A program made the position numbers and the translations under genes. The notes beneath the pieces are model-generated. The model had not been told where the DNA came from, did not search any database, and saw only the letters and a program-made list of their open reading frames with translations. A stretch of DNA of 64,000 bases from Formosa sp. Hel1_31_208 (lineage in GTDB: Bacteria > Bacteroidota > Bacteroidia > Flavobacteriales > Flavobacteriaceae): NCBI RefSeq assembly GCF_900104785.1, contig NZ_LT629733.1:156501-220500 (forward strand), read 5' to 3'. Of this stretch, positions 45,943 through 54,743 are shown piece after piece (within the stretch, counting starts at the first letter, position 1; every line of letters begins with the position of its first letter).

Positions 45943-46845
45943 ATGGATAAGTATTCAATCTCTATAAAAGAAACCAGTAACCCAGCAATCATAAAGTTTG
46001 AAGCTGATAAGTTTCTAACACAACATCAAAGCTTTGAGTTTAATAATATTGACGAGGCTAAATCATCACCTTTAGCGCAACAATTGTTTTATTTACCGTT
46101 TGTAAAAAAGGTATACATCTCAAGTAACTTCATAGCTATTGAGCGCTTTAACATCATCGAATGGGTTGATGTTCAGAATGAAGTTTCGGAACAAATCGAA
46201 ACCTATATTAATTCAGGCGAAACCATTGTTAATACTTCCGAAGTAAAAAAGAAAACTCCTGTAACGGTTTATGCCGAGAGCACCCCAAATCCATCAGTTT
46301 TGAAATTCGTTGCCAATAAAAAATTAGTAACAAGTTCACATGAGTTCACTTCGATTGACGACACTAAATACGCACCATTGGCCGCAGAATTATTTCATTT
46401 TCCGTTTGTTAAGAGTGTTTTTATAGATGAAAATTTTGTGTCCATTACAAAATTTGATGTGGCCGAATGGAATGATATCACAATGGAACTCCGTGAATTT
46501 ATCAGAGTTTTTGTAGAAAATGGAAAGGAAATTATTAGTGCGAATGCACCACAGCCCGTTGAAAAAACAGAAGCCTATTTGAATAATAAATTCGAACAAC
46601 ATGATGACATTTCAAAAGAGATTATTAATATTCTTGAAGAATACATTAAGCCAGCAGTCGCTAGTGATGGAGGAAACATTGAATTTCAGTCTTACGATCC
46701 CGAGTCTAAAAAGGTAAAAGTTATTCTTCAAGGTGCCTGTAGTGGCTGTCCTTCATCTACCTTCACACTTAAAAATGGTATTGAAAATATGCTCAAGGAA
46801 ATGTTGAAAGATAAAGTTGACACCGTTGAAGCTGTAAATGGTTAA
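45943..46845 (+). CDS. NifU/Nfu-family iron-sulfur scaffold with two Nfu_N domains
   Basis: A 300-residue Fe-S cluster scaffold/carrier. Two related N-terminal Nfu_N domains (about 1-90 and 107-200) repeat the pattern SNPAIIKFEA / PNPSVLKFVA, SSPLAQQLFYLPFVKKVYI / YAPLAAELFHFPFVKSVFI and WVDV / WNDI. The C-terminal NifU domain (about 225-298) has the cluster-binding CxxC in LQGACSGCPSSTFTLK. The duplicated N-domain is known to me from Bacteroidota homologues. The start at 45943 is preferred to 45916 because it begins with the domain. A dodecin gene follows 58 nt later. Confidence 0.93.
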   Translation: MDKYSISIKETSNPAIIKFEADKFLTQHQSFEFNNIDEAKSSPLAQQLFYLPFVKKVYISSNFIAIERFNIIEWVDVQNEVSEQIETYINSGETIVNTSEVKKKTPVTVYAESTPNPSVLKFVANKKLVTSSHEFTSIDDTKYAPLAAELFHFPFVKSVFIDENFVSITKFDVAEWNDITMELREFIRVFVENGKEIISANAPQPVEKTEAYLNNKFEQHDDISKEIINILEEYIKPAVASDGGNIEFQSYDPESKKVKVILQGACSGCPSSTFTLKNGIENMLKEMLKDKVDTVEAVNG

Positions 46846-46903
46846 TAATCATTATTTTTATAGGTATTCATTAAAATGAGTTTAACCCATAAAAAAAAGA
46901 AAG

Positions 46904-47104
46904 ATGGCAGTATTAAAAGTTATTGAAGTTTTATCCAACTCTGAAAAAAGCTGGGAAGATGCAACTCGTAAAGCAGTTAAACAAGCCTCGAAAAGTGTAA
47001 AAAATATTCGATCTGTTTATGTTCAAGATCAAAGCGCTATCGTCAATGGCGACGACGTCACTGAATTTCGAGTAAATGTTAAATTAACTTTCGAAGTAAA
47101 ATAA
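46904..47104 (+). CDS. Dodecin family protein
   Basis: A 66-residue small protein with the dodecin pattern VIEVLSNSEKSWEDATRKAV, then a beta strand VKNIRSVYVQDQSAIV and EFRVNVKLTFEV. Dodecins form dodecamers that bind flavin (bacterial type) or CoA. The tryptophan in SWEDA is the residue that stacks on flavin in known members. Confidence 0.95.
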   Translation: MAVLKVIEVLSNSEKSWEDATRKAVKQASKSVKNIRSVYVQDQSAIVNGDDVTEFRVNVKLTFEVK

Positions 47105-47113
47105 TTTAAATTA

Positions 47114-47140
47114 AAGCCTCTGAAAAGAGGCTTATTCAAA
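47114..47140 (+). terminator. Terminator-like hairpin after the dodecin gene
   Basis: AAGCCTCT (47114-47121) pairs with AGAGGCTT (47126-47133) with a GAAA loop, a stable 8-bp stem, but the downstream ATTCAAAATA is only weakly T-rich. Confidence 0.6.
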
Positions 47141-47200
47141 ATAATTAAAGTCTTATTTATTTCAGGCATAATATTTGATGCCCAATAAAAAACAGATATT

Positions 47201-47902
47201 ATGAAAACATCAATTTACACCTTATTATTTTCACTGACATTTTCTTTATTCATGAGCACATCAAGTGCCCAAAATACTGGTTCAAATCAAGCATTAATGG
47301 AAGCAGGAGTCTCTTTTGTAACAACCTTTGATGCTCGAGATATGAAAGCAAAAGGCAGCCCTTATTTAGTTGAAGACTTCTCTCCTGCAAAAATATCTAT
47401 TGGTAACAACATGATATACAATGTAAGGTACAATGCTTTTAATGATGAGTTTGAAGTAAAAATAGATGAAGATAATATTCAGTCATTAAACAAAGACGTA
47501 GATAAATTGACAATTACTATGATTAATGGGAATGAAACTTTTGGAGCTATTAATTATACAGATGAGAAAACTGGATTGAACCGCGGTTATTTTTTGTTTT
47601 TAACCCCTGAAAATAATACCTCTAAATTATATATCAAAAAAGCGAAGAAATATATTGAAGCTAAGCCTGCTGTAACTGGTTACGATAAAGATAAGCCGGC
47701 AGAATTTCGAAATGTTAATGATACATACTTTATCTCTGTAAACAATGGTTATGCAATGGAGCTCCCTAGGAAGAAAAAAGAATTAGCCAATTTAGTTCCA
47801 GGCAAATCCAAAGAAATTTTGAATTTCATTAAAACAAATAAAATTAAGACATCAAATCAGCAGGATTTAATAAAACTAGTCAACTTTATGAATACGCTTT
47901 AG
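47201..47902 (+). CDS. Exported protein of unknown function
   Basis: A 233-residue product with a signal peptide (about 1-23, cleavage near TSSAQ) and no further transmembrane helix. The mature part is mixed alpha/beta with YNVRYNAFNDEFEVKID and a C-terminal lysine-rich tail (KKKELANLVPGKSKEIL), and has no cysteines. I do not recognise a characterised family; similar exported proteins with a 'NPYLVEDFSPAKI'-like strand occur in flavobacteria. It has its own terminator, so it is a single-gene unit. Confidence 0.65.
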   Translation: MKTSIYTLLFSLTFSLFMSTSSAQNTGSNQALMEAGVSFVTTFDARDMKAKGSPYLVEDFSPAKISIGNNMIYNVRYNAFNDEFEVKIDEDNIQSLNKDVDKLTITMINGNETFGAINYTDEKTGLNRGYFLFLTPENNTSKLYIKKAKKYIEAKPAVTGYDKDKPAEFRNVNDTYFISVNNGYAMELPRKKKELANLVPGKSKEILNFIKTNKIKTSNQQDLIKLVNFMNTL

Positions 47903-47920
47903 ATAGATTAAGAATGAATA

Positions 47921-47958
47921 AAAACTGAACATTTTTTTTAAATCGTTCGGTTTTTTTT
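47921..47958 (+). terminator. Terminator after the exported-protein gene
   Basis: AAAACTGAAC (47921-47930) pairs with GTTCGGTTTT (47945-47954) with one T-G wobble, followed by a run of T. It lies 19 nt past the stop. Confidence 0.7.
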
Positions 47959-47988
47959 AATATTACACTTTAATAATAAAACTAGACA

Positions 47989-48801
47989 ATGGATTTACAA
48001 AAATGGGTAGATAAAAGCTATGATCTCATTATAGACTTCGGGCCAAAAGTGATAGGTGCGATAATTATATGGATTATTGGTTCTTGGGTTATTAAAACCT
48101 TATTAAAAGCACTGCGAAAAGCAATGGAAAAAAGGGACTATGACGAAAGTCTTAAAAAGTTTCTTTTCAACCTTTTAAATTGGGCTTTAAAGATTGTTTT
48201 AATAGTAGTCGTACTTGGAACTGTTGGCGTAGAAACTACTTCATTTGCAGCTATCCTCGCTGCTGCTGGTCTTGCCATAGGTTTAGCACTACAAGGTTCG
48301 CTCGCTAATTTTGCCGGAGGTGTTTTAATTATGGTATTTAAACCAATTAGAATTGGTGATCTAGTAGAAGCACAGGGAGAAATAGGTGTTGTAAAAGAAA
48401 TTGAAATTTTTACAACTAAACTTATAGGGCTTTCTAACAGAGAGATTATAATTCCTAATGCAGCACTTTCCAACGGCAATATTATCAATTATTCCACTGA
48501 AGGCACAAGACGTGTAGATCTCGTGTTTGGTGTTGGTTATGATTCTGACATAAAAAAAACCAAAGAAGTTTTAATGAACGTATTAACCGCCCATTCAAAA
48601 ATACTAAAAGACCCTGCCCCAACTGTAAATGTTATGGAATTAGCAGATAGTTCTATCAATTTTGCTGTTAGACCCTGGTGTAATACCGAACATTATTGGG
48701 AGGTGTATTTTGAAGTAACAGAGCAAACTAAAGAGGCACTAGATGCTGCAGGAATAGAAATACCATTTCCACATCAAGTCGAAATTCAAAAACAAGGCTA
48801 A
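47989..48801 (+). CDS. Small-conductance mechanosensitive channel (MscS family)
   Basis: MscS channels open under membrane tension to release solutes in hypo-osmotic shock. The 270-residue protein has three transmembrane segments (about 16-38, 60-80, 86-110), the third being the Ala/Gly-rich pore helix ILAAAGLAIGLALQGSLANF, then the beta domain motif FKPIRIGDLVEAQGEIGVVKEI and the cytoplasmic cage to residue 270. It converges on tsaB with a 4-nt overlap of the two coding regions. Confidence 0.95.
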   Translation: MDLQKWVDKSYDLIIDFGPKVIGAIIIWIIGSWVIKTLLKALRKAMEKRDYDESLKKFLFNLLNWALKIVLIVVVLGTVGVETTSFAAILAAAGLAIGLALQGSLANFAGGVLIMVFKPIRIGDLVEAQGEIGVVKEIEIFTTKLIGLSNREIIIPNAALSNGNIINYSTEGTRRVDLVFGVGYDSDIKKTKEVLMNVLTAHSKILKDPAPTVNVMELADSSINFAVRPWCNTEHYWEVYFEVTEQTKEALDAAGIEIPFPHQVEIQKQG

Positions 48802-49469
48802 GATTTAGGTTTTATTGCAATGAAATCTTTTAGATAAAATGGCTCAAAATAGGCGACATCTTCGATGTCGCTTTTTTTATATTTCGCATAAGCCAAAGAA
48901 CTCATCTCATTTGCCGAAGGCAATTTGTCATTAACAAATATTGCATCAGGATGCTGAATTAAGGTTTTTGTTTTCTCGACACCGTTGCCTACGAAATATA
49001 CTTTCCCCTTATTTAAATAATTCTCAAATGAAAACTTATCGAGTATTTGCGCCTCTATAGGTCTAACTAAACTATAGGAACAGTCATAAATAGCAGAAAA
49101 CACCTCAAGACGTCTTGCATCAAGCATGGATACAACTAATCCGTCGTCAAATTCAACCTGATGTGCCAAAGCCTCTAATGTAGAAATAGAAATCAAGGGT
49201 ATTTCAAGAGCATAACACAAACCTTTAGCTGCAGAAACGCCTATTCTTAAACCAGTATAAGAACCTGGTCCTTTACTCACAGCTATAGCATCAATTTCGC
49301 TTTTTTGAATAGTTGCAGACTTAAGAACCTCATCTATAAATAGGTGCAACGATTCTGCGTGAGAATAATTAAGGTTCTTGTCTTCCTTTAAAACCAAAGT
49401 CTCCCCATCCTTAGATAGAGAGACTGAACAATTTGTAGTTGATGTTTCTATGCTTAATATATAAGACAT
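48798..49469 (-). CDS. tsaB: tRNA threonylcarbamoyladenosine biosynthesis protein TsaB
   Basis: TsaB partners TsaD in making the N6-threonylcarbamoyl group at A37 of ANN-decoding tRNAs. The ASKHA-fold start ILSIETSTTNCSVSL and the KGPGSYTGLRIGVSAAKGL signature are present. At 223 residues it is normal. It follows the adaptor gene of the export operon by 20 nt, so it is probably its last gene, an unlikely functional link. Its last codons carry the mscS terminator on the opposite strand. Confidence 0.94.
   Translation of the reverse strand: MSYILSIETSTTNCSVSLSKDGETLVLKEDKNLNYSHAESLHLFIDEVLKSATIQKSEIDAIAVSKGPGSYTGLRIGVSAAKGLCYALEIPLISISTLEALAHQVEFDDGLVVSMLDARRLEVFSAIYDCSYSLVRPIEAQILDKFSFENYLNKGKVYFVGNGVEKTKTLIQHPDAIFVNDKLPSANEMSSLAYAKYKKSDIEDVAYFEPFYLKDFIAIKPKS
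48853..48878 (+). terminator. mscS terminator embedded antisense in tsaB
   Basis: A perfect 8-bp stem (GCGACATC at 48853-48860, GATGTCGC at 48864-48871) with a TTC loop is followed by seven T (48872-48878). In plus-strand direction it lies 52 nt past the mscS stop. The same bases code for KKSDIEDVA in tsaB on the minus strand. Confidence 0.85.
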
Positions 49470-49489
49470 TGATGGTTATTTAAACATAT

Positions 49490-50791
49490 TTATTCTTCTG
49501 TTGGTGCTTCTTTTTCGTTAGGTTTATCACCTATCTTTTCGATTTTATCACCAGATTTCAATGTTTTTGACACAAGGTTATAAGGCCCCGTAATAATCTC
49601 TTCACCTTCTTCTAATCCTGAAATAATTTCAATATTAGTATCATCCTGAATACCTGTTTTAACCACTTTTAATTTAGCCACTCCATTATCATTAACAAAC
49701 ACACATTCAAACTTCTCTTCGTTTTCTGGCTTAATCTGTTCTGAGGCTGACTTCTTCCATGTTTTTTTAACTGAAGACGTATCTGTTTTGATTACAATAG
49801 AGCTAATTGGAACAGCCACTGTCTTATTTCTTTTATCTGTTATAACATCTACTGTAGCAGTCATACCAGGTCTAAATGGTGAATAACTATCAGGTTTTCC
49901 TTCTATCAGGTCTTGATACGATTCCTCTAAAATTCTAACTTTTACTCTAAAATTGGTCACCTGATCGGCGGTTAGGCTACCAGCAGCAGAATTTGCTATT
50001 TCAGTAACCACGCCCTTGAATTCTTTTTTCAAATAGGCATCAACTTCAACAATAGTAGAATCTCCAATTTGGACTTTAACTATATCATTTTCATTAACAT
50101 CAACCTCAACCTCCATATTATTGAGATTTGCTACTCTTAAAATCTCAGTTCCTGCCATTTGTTGCGTTCCTACAACACGTTCTCCTAATTCTACATTAAG
50201 TAACGATATAGTCCCATCCATTGGTGCATAAATCGTAGTACGACTCAGGTTGTCTTGAGCTTCGTTAACTGTTGCAGCGGCACTTTTAACACTGTAAAAG
50301 GCTGAGTTTTTAGCTGCTTCCGCTGTTTCATAGGCAGCAATCGCTCGATCCCAATCTGCTTTGGATATGACACCTCTTTCAAAAAGAGTTTTACTTCTAT
50401 CGTAATTTGCTTTAGCTTCTTTTAAGGATGCCTCGGCTTGATCTAATCCTGCTCTAATATTTTGATAAGTGGCTTGAGATCTATTGAGTGCTGATTGAAT
50501 TAAATCAGGATTTACTCGTACTAACAAATCTCCTTTTTTAACTTGTTGTCCTTCCTTGAATGGAAGATCTAATATCTCACCAGAAACTTCACTAGATATT
50601 GAAACTTCAACTTCAGGGTAAATTTTCCCCGTAGCAGATACGGTCTCAACAATATCTACTAAGGCCACTTTCTCCACATTTACTTGTTTAAAGTTTCCTT
50701 TTTTACCAAAGAGCCCCATTTTTGATCCTACTACTAAAGCAAGCATTAATAGAACTACAACTCCAATAATAATTTTTGTTCTTTTAGTCAT
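49490..50791 (-). CDS. HlyD/MacA-type periplasmic adaptor subunit (second of operon)
   Basis: A 433-residue membrane-fusion protein. N-terminal anchor helix about 7-24, then the lipoyl half-motif (SISSEVSGEILDLPFKEGQQV), an alpha-helical hairpin (about 100-185, with KADWDRAIAAYETAEAAKNS), the second lipoyl half (YAPMDGTISLLNVELGERV), beta-barrel and membrane-proximal domains. It connects an inner-membrane transporter to a TolC channel. The gene starts 4 nt after the TolC stop. The C-terminal tail is Glu/Lys-rich. Confidence 0.9.
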   Translation of the reverse strand: MTKRTKIIIGVVVLLMLALVVGSKMGLFGKKGNFKQVNVEKVALVDIVETVSATGKIYPEVEVSISSEVSGEILDLPFKEGQQVKKGDLLVRVNPDLIQSALNRSQATYQNIRAGLDQAEASLKEAKANYDRSKTLFERGVISKADWDRAIAAYETAEAAKNSAFYSVKSAAATVNEAQDNLSRTTIYAPMDGTISLLNVELGERVVGTQQMAGTEILRVANLNNMEVEVDVNENDIVKVQIGDSTIVEVDAYLKKEFKGVVTEIANSAAGSLTADQVTNFRVKVRILEESYQDLIEGKPDSYSPFRPGMTATVDVITDKRNKTVAVPISSIVIKTDTSSVKKTWKKSASEQIKPENEEKFECVFVNDNGVAKLKVVKTGIQDDTNIEIISGLEEGEEIITGPYNLVSKTLKSGDKIEKIGDKPNEKEAPTEE

Positions 50792-50795
50792 GGTT

Positions 50796-52238
50796 TTAAA
50801 ACTTTAATTCAGTTGCAGGAATTCCGAAATATAATTCGAGAACCTTCAACTTAAATATATAATCGTATTTTGAACGATTTACTTCTATTCTTGCATTATC
50901 ATATCTTAGCTTAGATTGACTAAAATCAAATGCATTTGTTAAGCCAACATCATAGCGTTCTTTAGCATAATCATAAGCTAATTGTTGAGATTGTAAAGCC
51001 AATTGTGCTGCTTCATAAGATTTCAAAGACCCTTTAGCATCTACATAAGCTTGATAAACGGTAGACTCCAAATCTAACTCTGCTTGCTCTAACTGAAATC
51101 GTGAACGTTCTAAATTTACTTTAGTCCTTTTGACGTTTGCTCGGGTGGCAAAACCGTTAAAAATGGGGATACTTAATTGAAGTCCATATCCAATACCATC
51201 ATTTTGAGATAACTGATCTATAAATGGATCTGCAGTGGTTTCAGTCGTAATGGTATTCGGAAAGTCTGCAACTACCGCCTGACCAGTATCTTCAACAGTA
51301 CCTATTTGTTGTGTTGAGAATGGGTTATCTGGATCTATAGATTGTCTAAAAGAAGTCGCATCAGTAAATCGGGTATCATAACCAAAAAATGCCGATAGGG
51401 TAGGATAATAACTCCCTTTTGCTATTTGTAAATCTTTTTCTGCCAATTCAACATTTTGCTCAGCTATTTTGATTTCTGAACGACTCTCTCTTGCCGCTTG
51501 AATAATTTCCGTAGCAGTTTTATTAGAGATTCCTAAGTCTACAACATCATAGCCTTCATCTTCAATATCAAAATTCTCATAGTCTTTAATTAATAACAAT
51601 TGAGCCAAACTGATTAAAGAGATCTGCACAGCATTTTCAGCATTTACAATATTTTGTTTTTCACTTGCATCAGTTGCTTGAATCTCCAATAAATCACCAC
51701 GAGGCAAAGAACCTGCTTCAACTAATTGTTCAGTTCGATTAATCTGTTCTTTGGTTACCTCATTTTGGGATTTAAGTACTTCCAAATTGGCTTTATTTAA
51801 AATAATCTGGAGATATCCATTTGCCACAAAAAGTGAAATATCATCTTTCATTTTATCCAAACGATATTGACTTGCTAGTTTAGAAATTTCAGCCCGTTGC
51901 ATGGTTCTAATATTTCTTAATCCATCAAATAGTGTATATCCAACATTAATTCTGCCTGATGCCGACAAAAACGTTGTGGTTTGGGCGTTATTGGTTACTG
52001 GGTTAAAACTAAGTCCCGTATTTTCGTTAACACTACTACTGGCGCTTATACTTGGCAAAAAATTACCTGTCGCAGTCAATTTATCTATTTCTGCAGATTT
52101 AACATCCAATTCACTTTGTTTGACTGAGATGTTATTCTCTAAGGCGTACTCAACACATTCGATGAGTGTCCATTTTTTATTTTGAGCTTGTAAGCTCATT
52201 GTTATTAAAACAATAACTATGCTGACTAGTTTTTTCAT
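50796..52238 (-). CDS. TolC-family outer-membrane efflux protein
   Basis: A 480-residue outer-membrane channel protein with signal peptide (about 1-18) and two OEP repeats, each with long helices and coiled-coil signatures (ECVEYALENNISVKQSELD and the paired SRSEIKIAEQNVELAEKDLQ). It ends in a repeat-typical RYDVGLTNAFDFSQSKLRYD and a short aromatic tail. It sits between the two adaptor genes and would form the exit duct of the tripartite exporter. Confidence 0.93.
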   Translation of the reverse strand: MKKLVSIVIVLITMSLQAQNKKWTLIECVEYALENNISVKQSELDVKSAEIDKLTATGNFLPSISASSSVNENTGLSFNPVTNNAQTTTFLSASGRINVGYTLFDGLRNIRTMQRAEISKLASQYRLDKMKDDISLFVANGYLQIILNKANLEVLKSQNEVTKEQINRTEQLVEAGSLPRGDLLEIQATDASEKQNIVNAENAVQISLISLAQLLLIKDYENFDIEDEGYDVVDLGISNKTATEIIQAARESRSEIKIAEQNVELAEKDLQIAKGSYYPTLSAFFGYDTRFTDATSFRQSIDPDNPFSTQQIGTVEDTGQAVVADFPNTITTETTADPFIDQLSQNDGIGYGLQLSIPIFNGFATRANVKRTKVNLERSRFQLEQAELDLESTVYQAYVDAKGSLKSYEAAQLALQSQQLAYDYAKERYDVGLTNAFDFSQSKLRYDNARIEVNRSKYDYIFKLKVLELYFGIPATELKF

Positions 52239-52292
52239 AATTACCTATATGTCTCTGTAAATGTTAAAGTGTTACAATAAATGTTAAAATTA

Positions 52293-53450
52293 TTATCGAG
52301 CATATTTTGGAATGCCTTGTATTTGATTCCAAACCTTAATTTTATCGTCTTTTGTGATGCCTTTTTTGACCTCCACAAAAATCCCATCACTAATGCCGAG
52401 CTCTATATCTTTTCTCTCAAATTGTTGATCACCAACTTCAATCTCGACAAATGGTTTTTTAGTCACTTTATCGTATTGTACTAATGCTTCTTTAATAGCC
52501 ATAACGTTTTCAGCTTTTTCAAGAATAATAGATGCATTTGCACTTAATCCTGCTCTAATAAATGTGGACTCAATTGTTTTGAGCGAACCTTTAATCTCAA
52601 ATTGTATTGCTCCATTTTCGGCAATACCTTTTGGAGCGATATAATCTAATATCGCATCAAACTTTTGATTTTCAATGGCTCCAACTGTAATTTCTAAAGG
52701 CAGTCCTTCTTTGATTTTACCAACTTCACTTTCGTCAATCTTACCTTCAAAAATCATTTTCTTCACATCTGCCAGCGACGCAATTGAGGTTCCTTCGTTA
52801 AAGTTGTTAGCCTCTATGACCTGATTTCCTGCTTTAACTGGCACATCTAAAATCATACCAGATACCGTTGCTCTCACTTGAGTTTGTGCAACATTCCCTA
52901 ATCCAGAAGTTGTTCCTGTTTTTATTATATCATAGTTTTGACGGGCCTGTGTAACATTGATTCGCGATTGCTCTACTTGTTGCTTTGCCTGTAAATAGGT
53001 ATTATTCACTTGGTCAAATTCATTGGCTGCAATTACCCCTTTATCAAACAACTCTTTTTGACGATCATAAATTGCTTTTTGGGTTTTAAAATTGATTTCA
53101 GCCGTTTCTAAAGAGGTTCTATTTGAGGCAATATTATTTTTTGCACTGGTTAAATTTGACACATTAGGAATGACTCTAATTTTAGCAATTAAGTCGCCTT
53201 GTTTCACAAATTCACCAGCTTCAATAAAAACCTCTTCTACTACACCAGAAATATTCGGTTTTATTAAGATCTCTTCTTTAGGCACAATACTTCCAGTAGC
53301 CATTGTTTTTACCACTATTGTTTGATTTGAAGCCATCTGTGTGGTATAAGTTATTGGGTCTTCTTGGTTTTTCTGCCACAGATAAATTAATGCTGTTGTG
53401 AAAGAAGCCACTATGACTATTAGTATAATAACTGTTGTTGTACGTTTCAT
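52293..53450 (-). CDS. HlyD/MacA-type periplasmic adaptor subunit (first of operon)
   Basis: A 385-residue membrane-fusion protein. N-terminal anchor helix about 6-24; lipoyl motif about 60-100 (LIKPNISGVVEEVFIEAGEFV); coiled-coil hairpin about 95-170; second lipoyl half near VRATVSGMILDVPVKAGNQV; barrel; and C-terminal segment. It follows the second permease by about 32 nt. Two different adaptors in one operon suggest either a mixed hexamer or use with alternative permeases. Confidence 0.9.
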   Translation of the reverse strand: MKRTTTVIILIVIVASFTTALIYLWQKNQEDPITYTTQMASNQTIVVKTMATGSIVPKEEILIKPNISGVVEEVFIEAGEFVKQGDLIAKIRVIPNVSNLTSAKNNIASNRTSLETAEINFKTQKAIYDRQKELFDKGVIAANEFDQVNNTYLQAKQQVEQSRINVTQARQNYDIIKTGTTSGLGNVAQTQVRATVSGMILDVPVKAGNQVIEANNFNEGTSIASLADVKKMIFEGKIDESEVGKIKEGLPLEITVGAIENQKFDAILDYIAPKGIAENGAIQFEIKGSLKTIESTFIRAGLSANASIILEKAENVMAIKEALVQYDKVTKKPFVEIEVGDQQFERKDIELGISDGIFVEVKKGITKDDKIKVWNQIQGIPKYAR

Positions 53451-53482
53451 CGTTTGATACTTGTCTTTAGTATTATTTATTA

Positions 53483-54742
53483 TTATTCAATTCTTAAAGC
53501 GTCTACAGGTTTCATTTTAGTTGCACTATTAGCAGGAATTAAACCCGCCAATACGCCAGAAACAACTAATATTGTAAGTGCAGTAAACACTACTGGCATA
53601 CCTACACTTGGATTTGCAAAATTTTCAATTGGACCACTCGTGGTTAACACATAATTCATTATCCAAATCACACCACCTGCAAAAGCAACACCTACCATTC
53701 CAGATAAGATGGTTAAGATTAAACTTTCTTGAAGGATTTGAGCTTTTATACTCCATGGTGTTGCGCCTAAAGCTCGTCGCACACCTATTTCTTTAGTCCG
53801 CTCTTTCACCACAATAAGCATAATATTACTTATTCCAATTATACCGGACATTAAAATAAGTGTCCCAACAAAATACCCTACAACAGTTAGAATGCTGAAT
53901 AACCCATTTACTTTCGCAAATTGTTCTGATATATCTCTATGACCAAAAGCGCGCTCATCATTAGGGTGTACTGTATGTCTTGTTTTTAAAAAACTAAAAA
54001 CCCTGTCTTTTATATTGGTAATATTATAATTGTCATGAGCTGTAATGGCCATCCAACTTACACGATCGCCATAGTTAAAAGCTTGACTAAAGGTTGTAAA
54101 CGGAATGTAGATAGTATTCGCTTCTTCCTCTTTATCTCCTTGGCTATTTGGATTTTTAAAAGTTCCTACAACCATAAAGTTGACACCATTAATTTTGATA
54201 TAAGACCCAATGACATCCTCTTCTTTATCATAAAGTGATCTCACTACATCAACACCAATAACACATGTTTTTCGTTTCGCATTGATATCCGAATAACTAA
54301 CAAATCGTCCTTGAAGGATATCCATTGGAAGTTGATTAATGAATTCCGGATAATCACCATAAATTTGAAAGGCGCCTATTTTGGTCCCTCTGGTCACATT
54401 ATTTCCACCTCTATAACCACCAAGAGAATTCCTTGGAGACACATATTTAAGTTCTGGAAATTCAGCTTTTATGGCATCAACATCTTCCAGTTTATAGTTA
54501 AATCTTCTTCCTTTAGGTAGACCTTTGTAAGGAATCGACGTGCGTTGTACCCATGTGAACATCGAATTCGTTGCAAAATCGCTAAAACCAGCTTCAACAC
54601 CATTTTTCAATCCATTAGTCAAGGCAAGTAATAATACGAGAATAGTTATCCCCCAAAACACACCAAATGCTGTTAGAAATGTTCTAAATTTATTGGCTGT
54701 CAAGGCCTCTAATATTTCAATCCAACGATCTTTATTAAACAT
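53483..54742 (-). CDS. MacB/FtsX-type ABC transporter permease (second)
   Basis: A 419-residue permease with the MacB-like fold: N-terminal helix (ANKFRTFLTAFGVFWGITI), a periplasmic MacB_PCD domain about 50-270, and three C-terminal FtsX helices (about 285-400) with the coupling signature KERTKEIGVRRALGATPWSI. It acts by mechanotransmission between cytoplasmic ATP use and periplasmic change. It starts one nt after the first permease gene. Confidence 0.93.
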   Translation of the reverse strand: MFNKDRWIEILEALTANKFRTFLTAFGVFWGITILVLLLALTNGLKNGVEAGFSDFATNSMFTWVQRTSIPYKGLPKGRRFNYKLEDVDAIKAEFPELKYVSPRNSLGGYRGGNNVTRGTKIGAFQIYGDYPEFINQLPMDILQGRFVSYSDINAKRKTCVIGVDVVRSLYDKEEDVIGSYIKINGVNFMVVGTFKNPNSQGDKEEEANTIYIPFTTFSQAFNYGDRVSWMAITAHDNYNITNIKDRVFSFLKTRHTVHPNDERAFGHRDISEQFAKVNGLFSILTVVGYFVGTLILMSGIIGISNIMLIVVKERTKEIGVRRALGATPWSIKAQILQESLILTILSGMVGVAFAGGVIWIMNYVLTTSGPIENFANPSVGMPVVFTALTILVVSGVLAGLIPANSATKMKPVDALRIE

Positions 54743-54743
54743 G

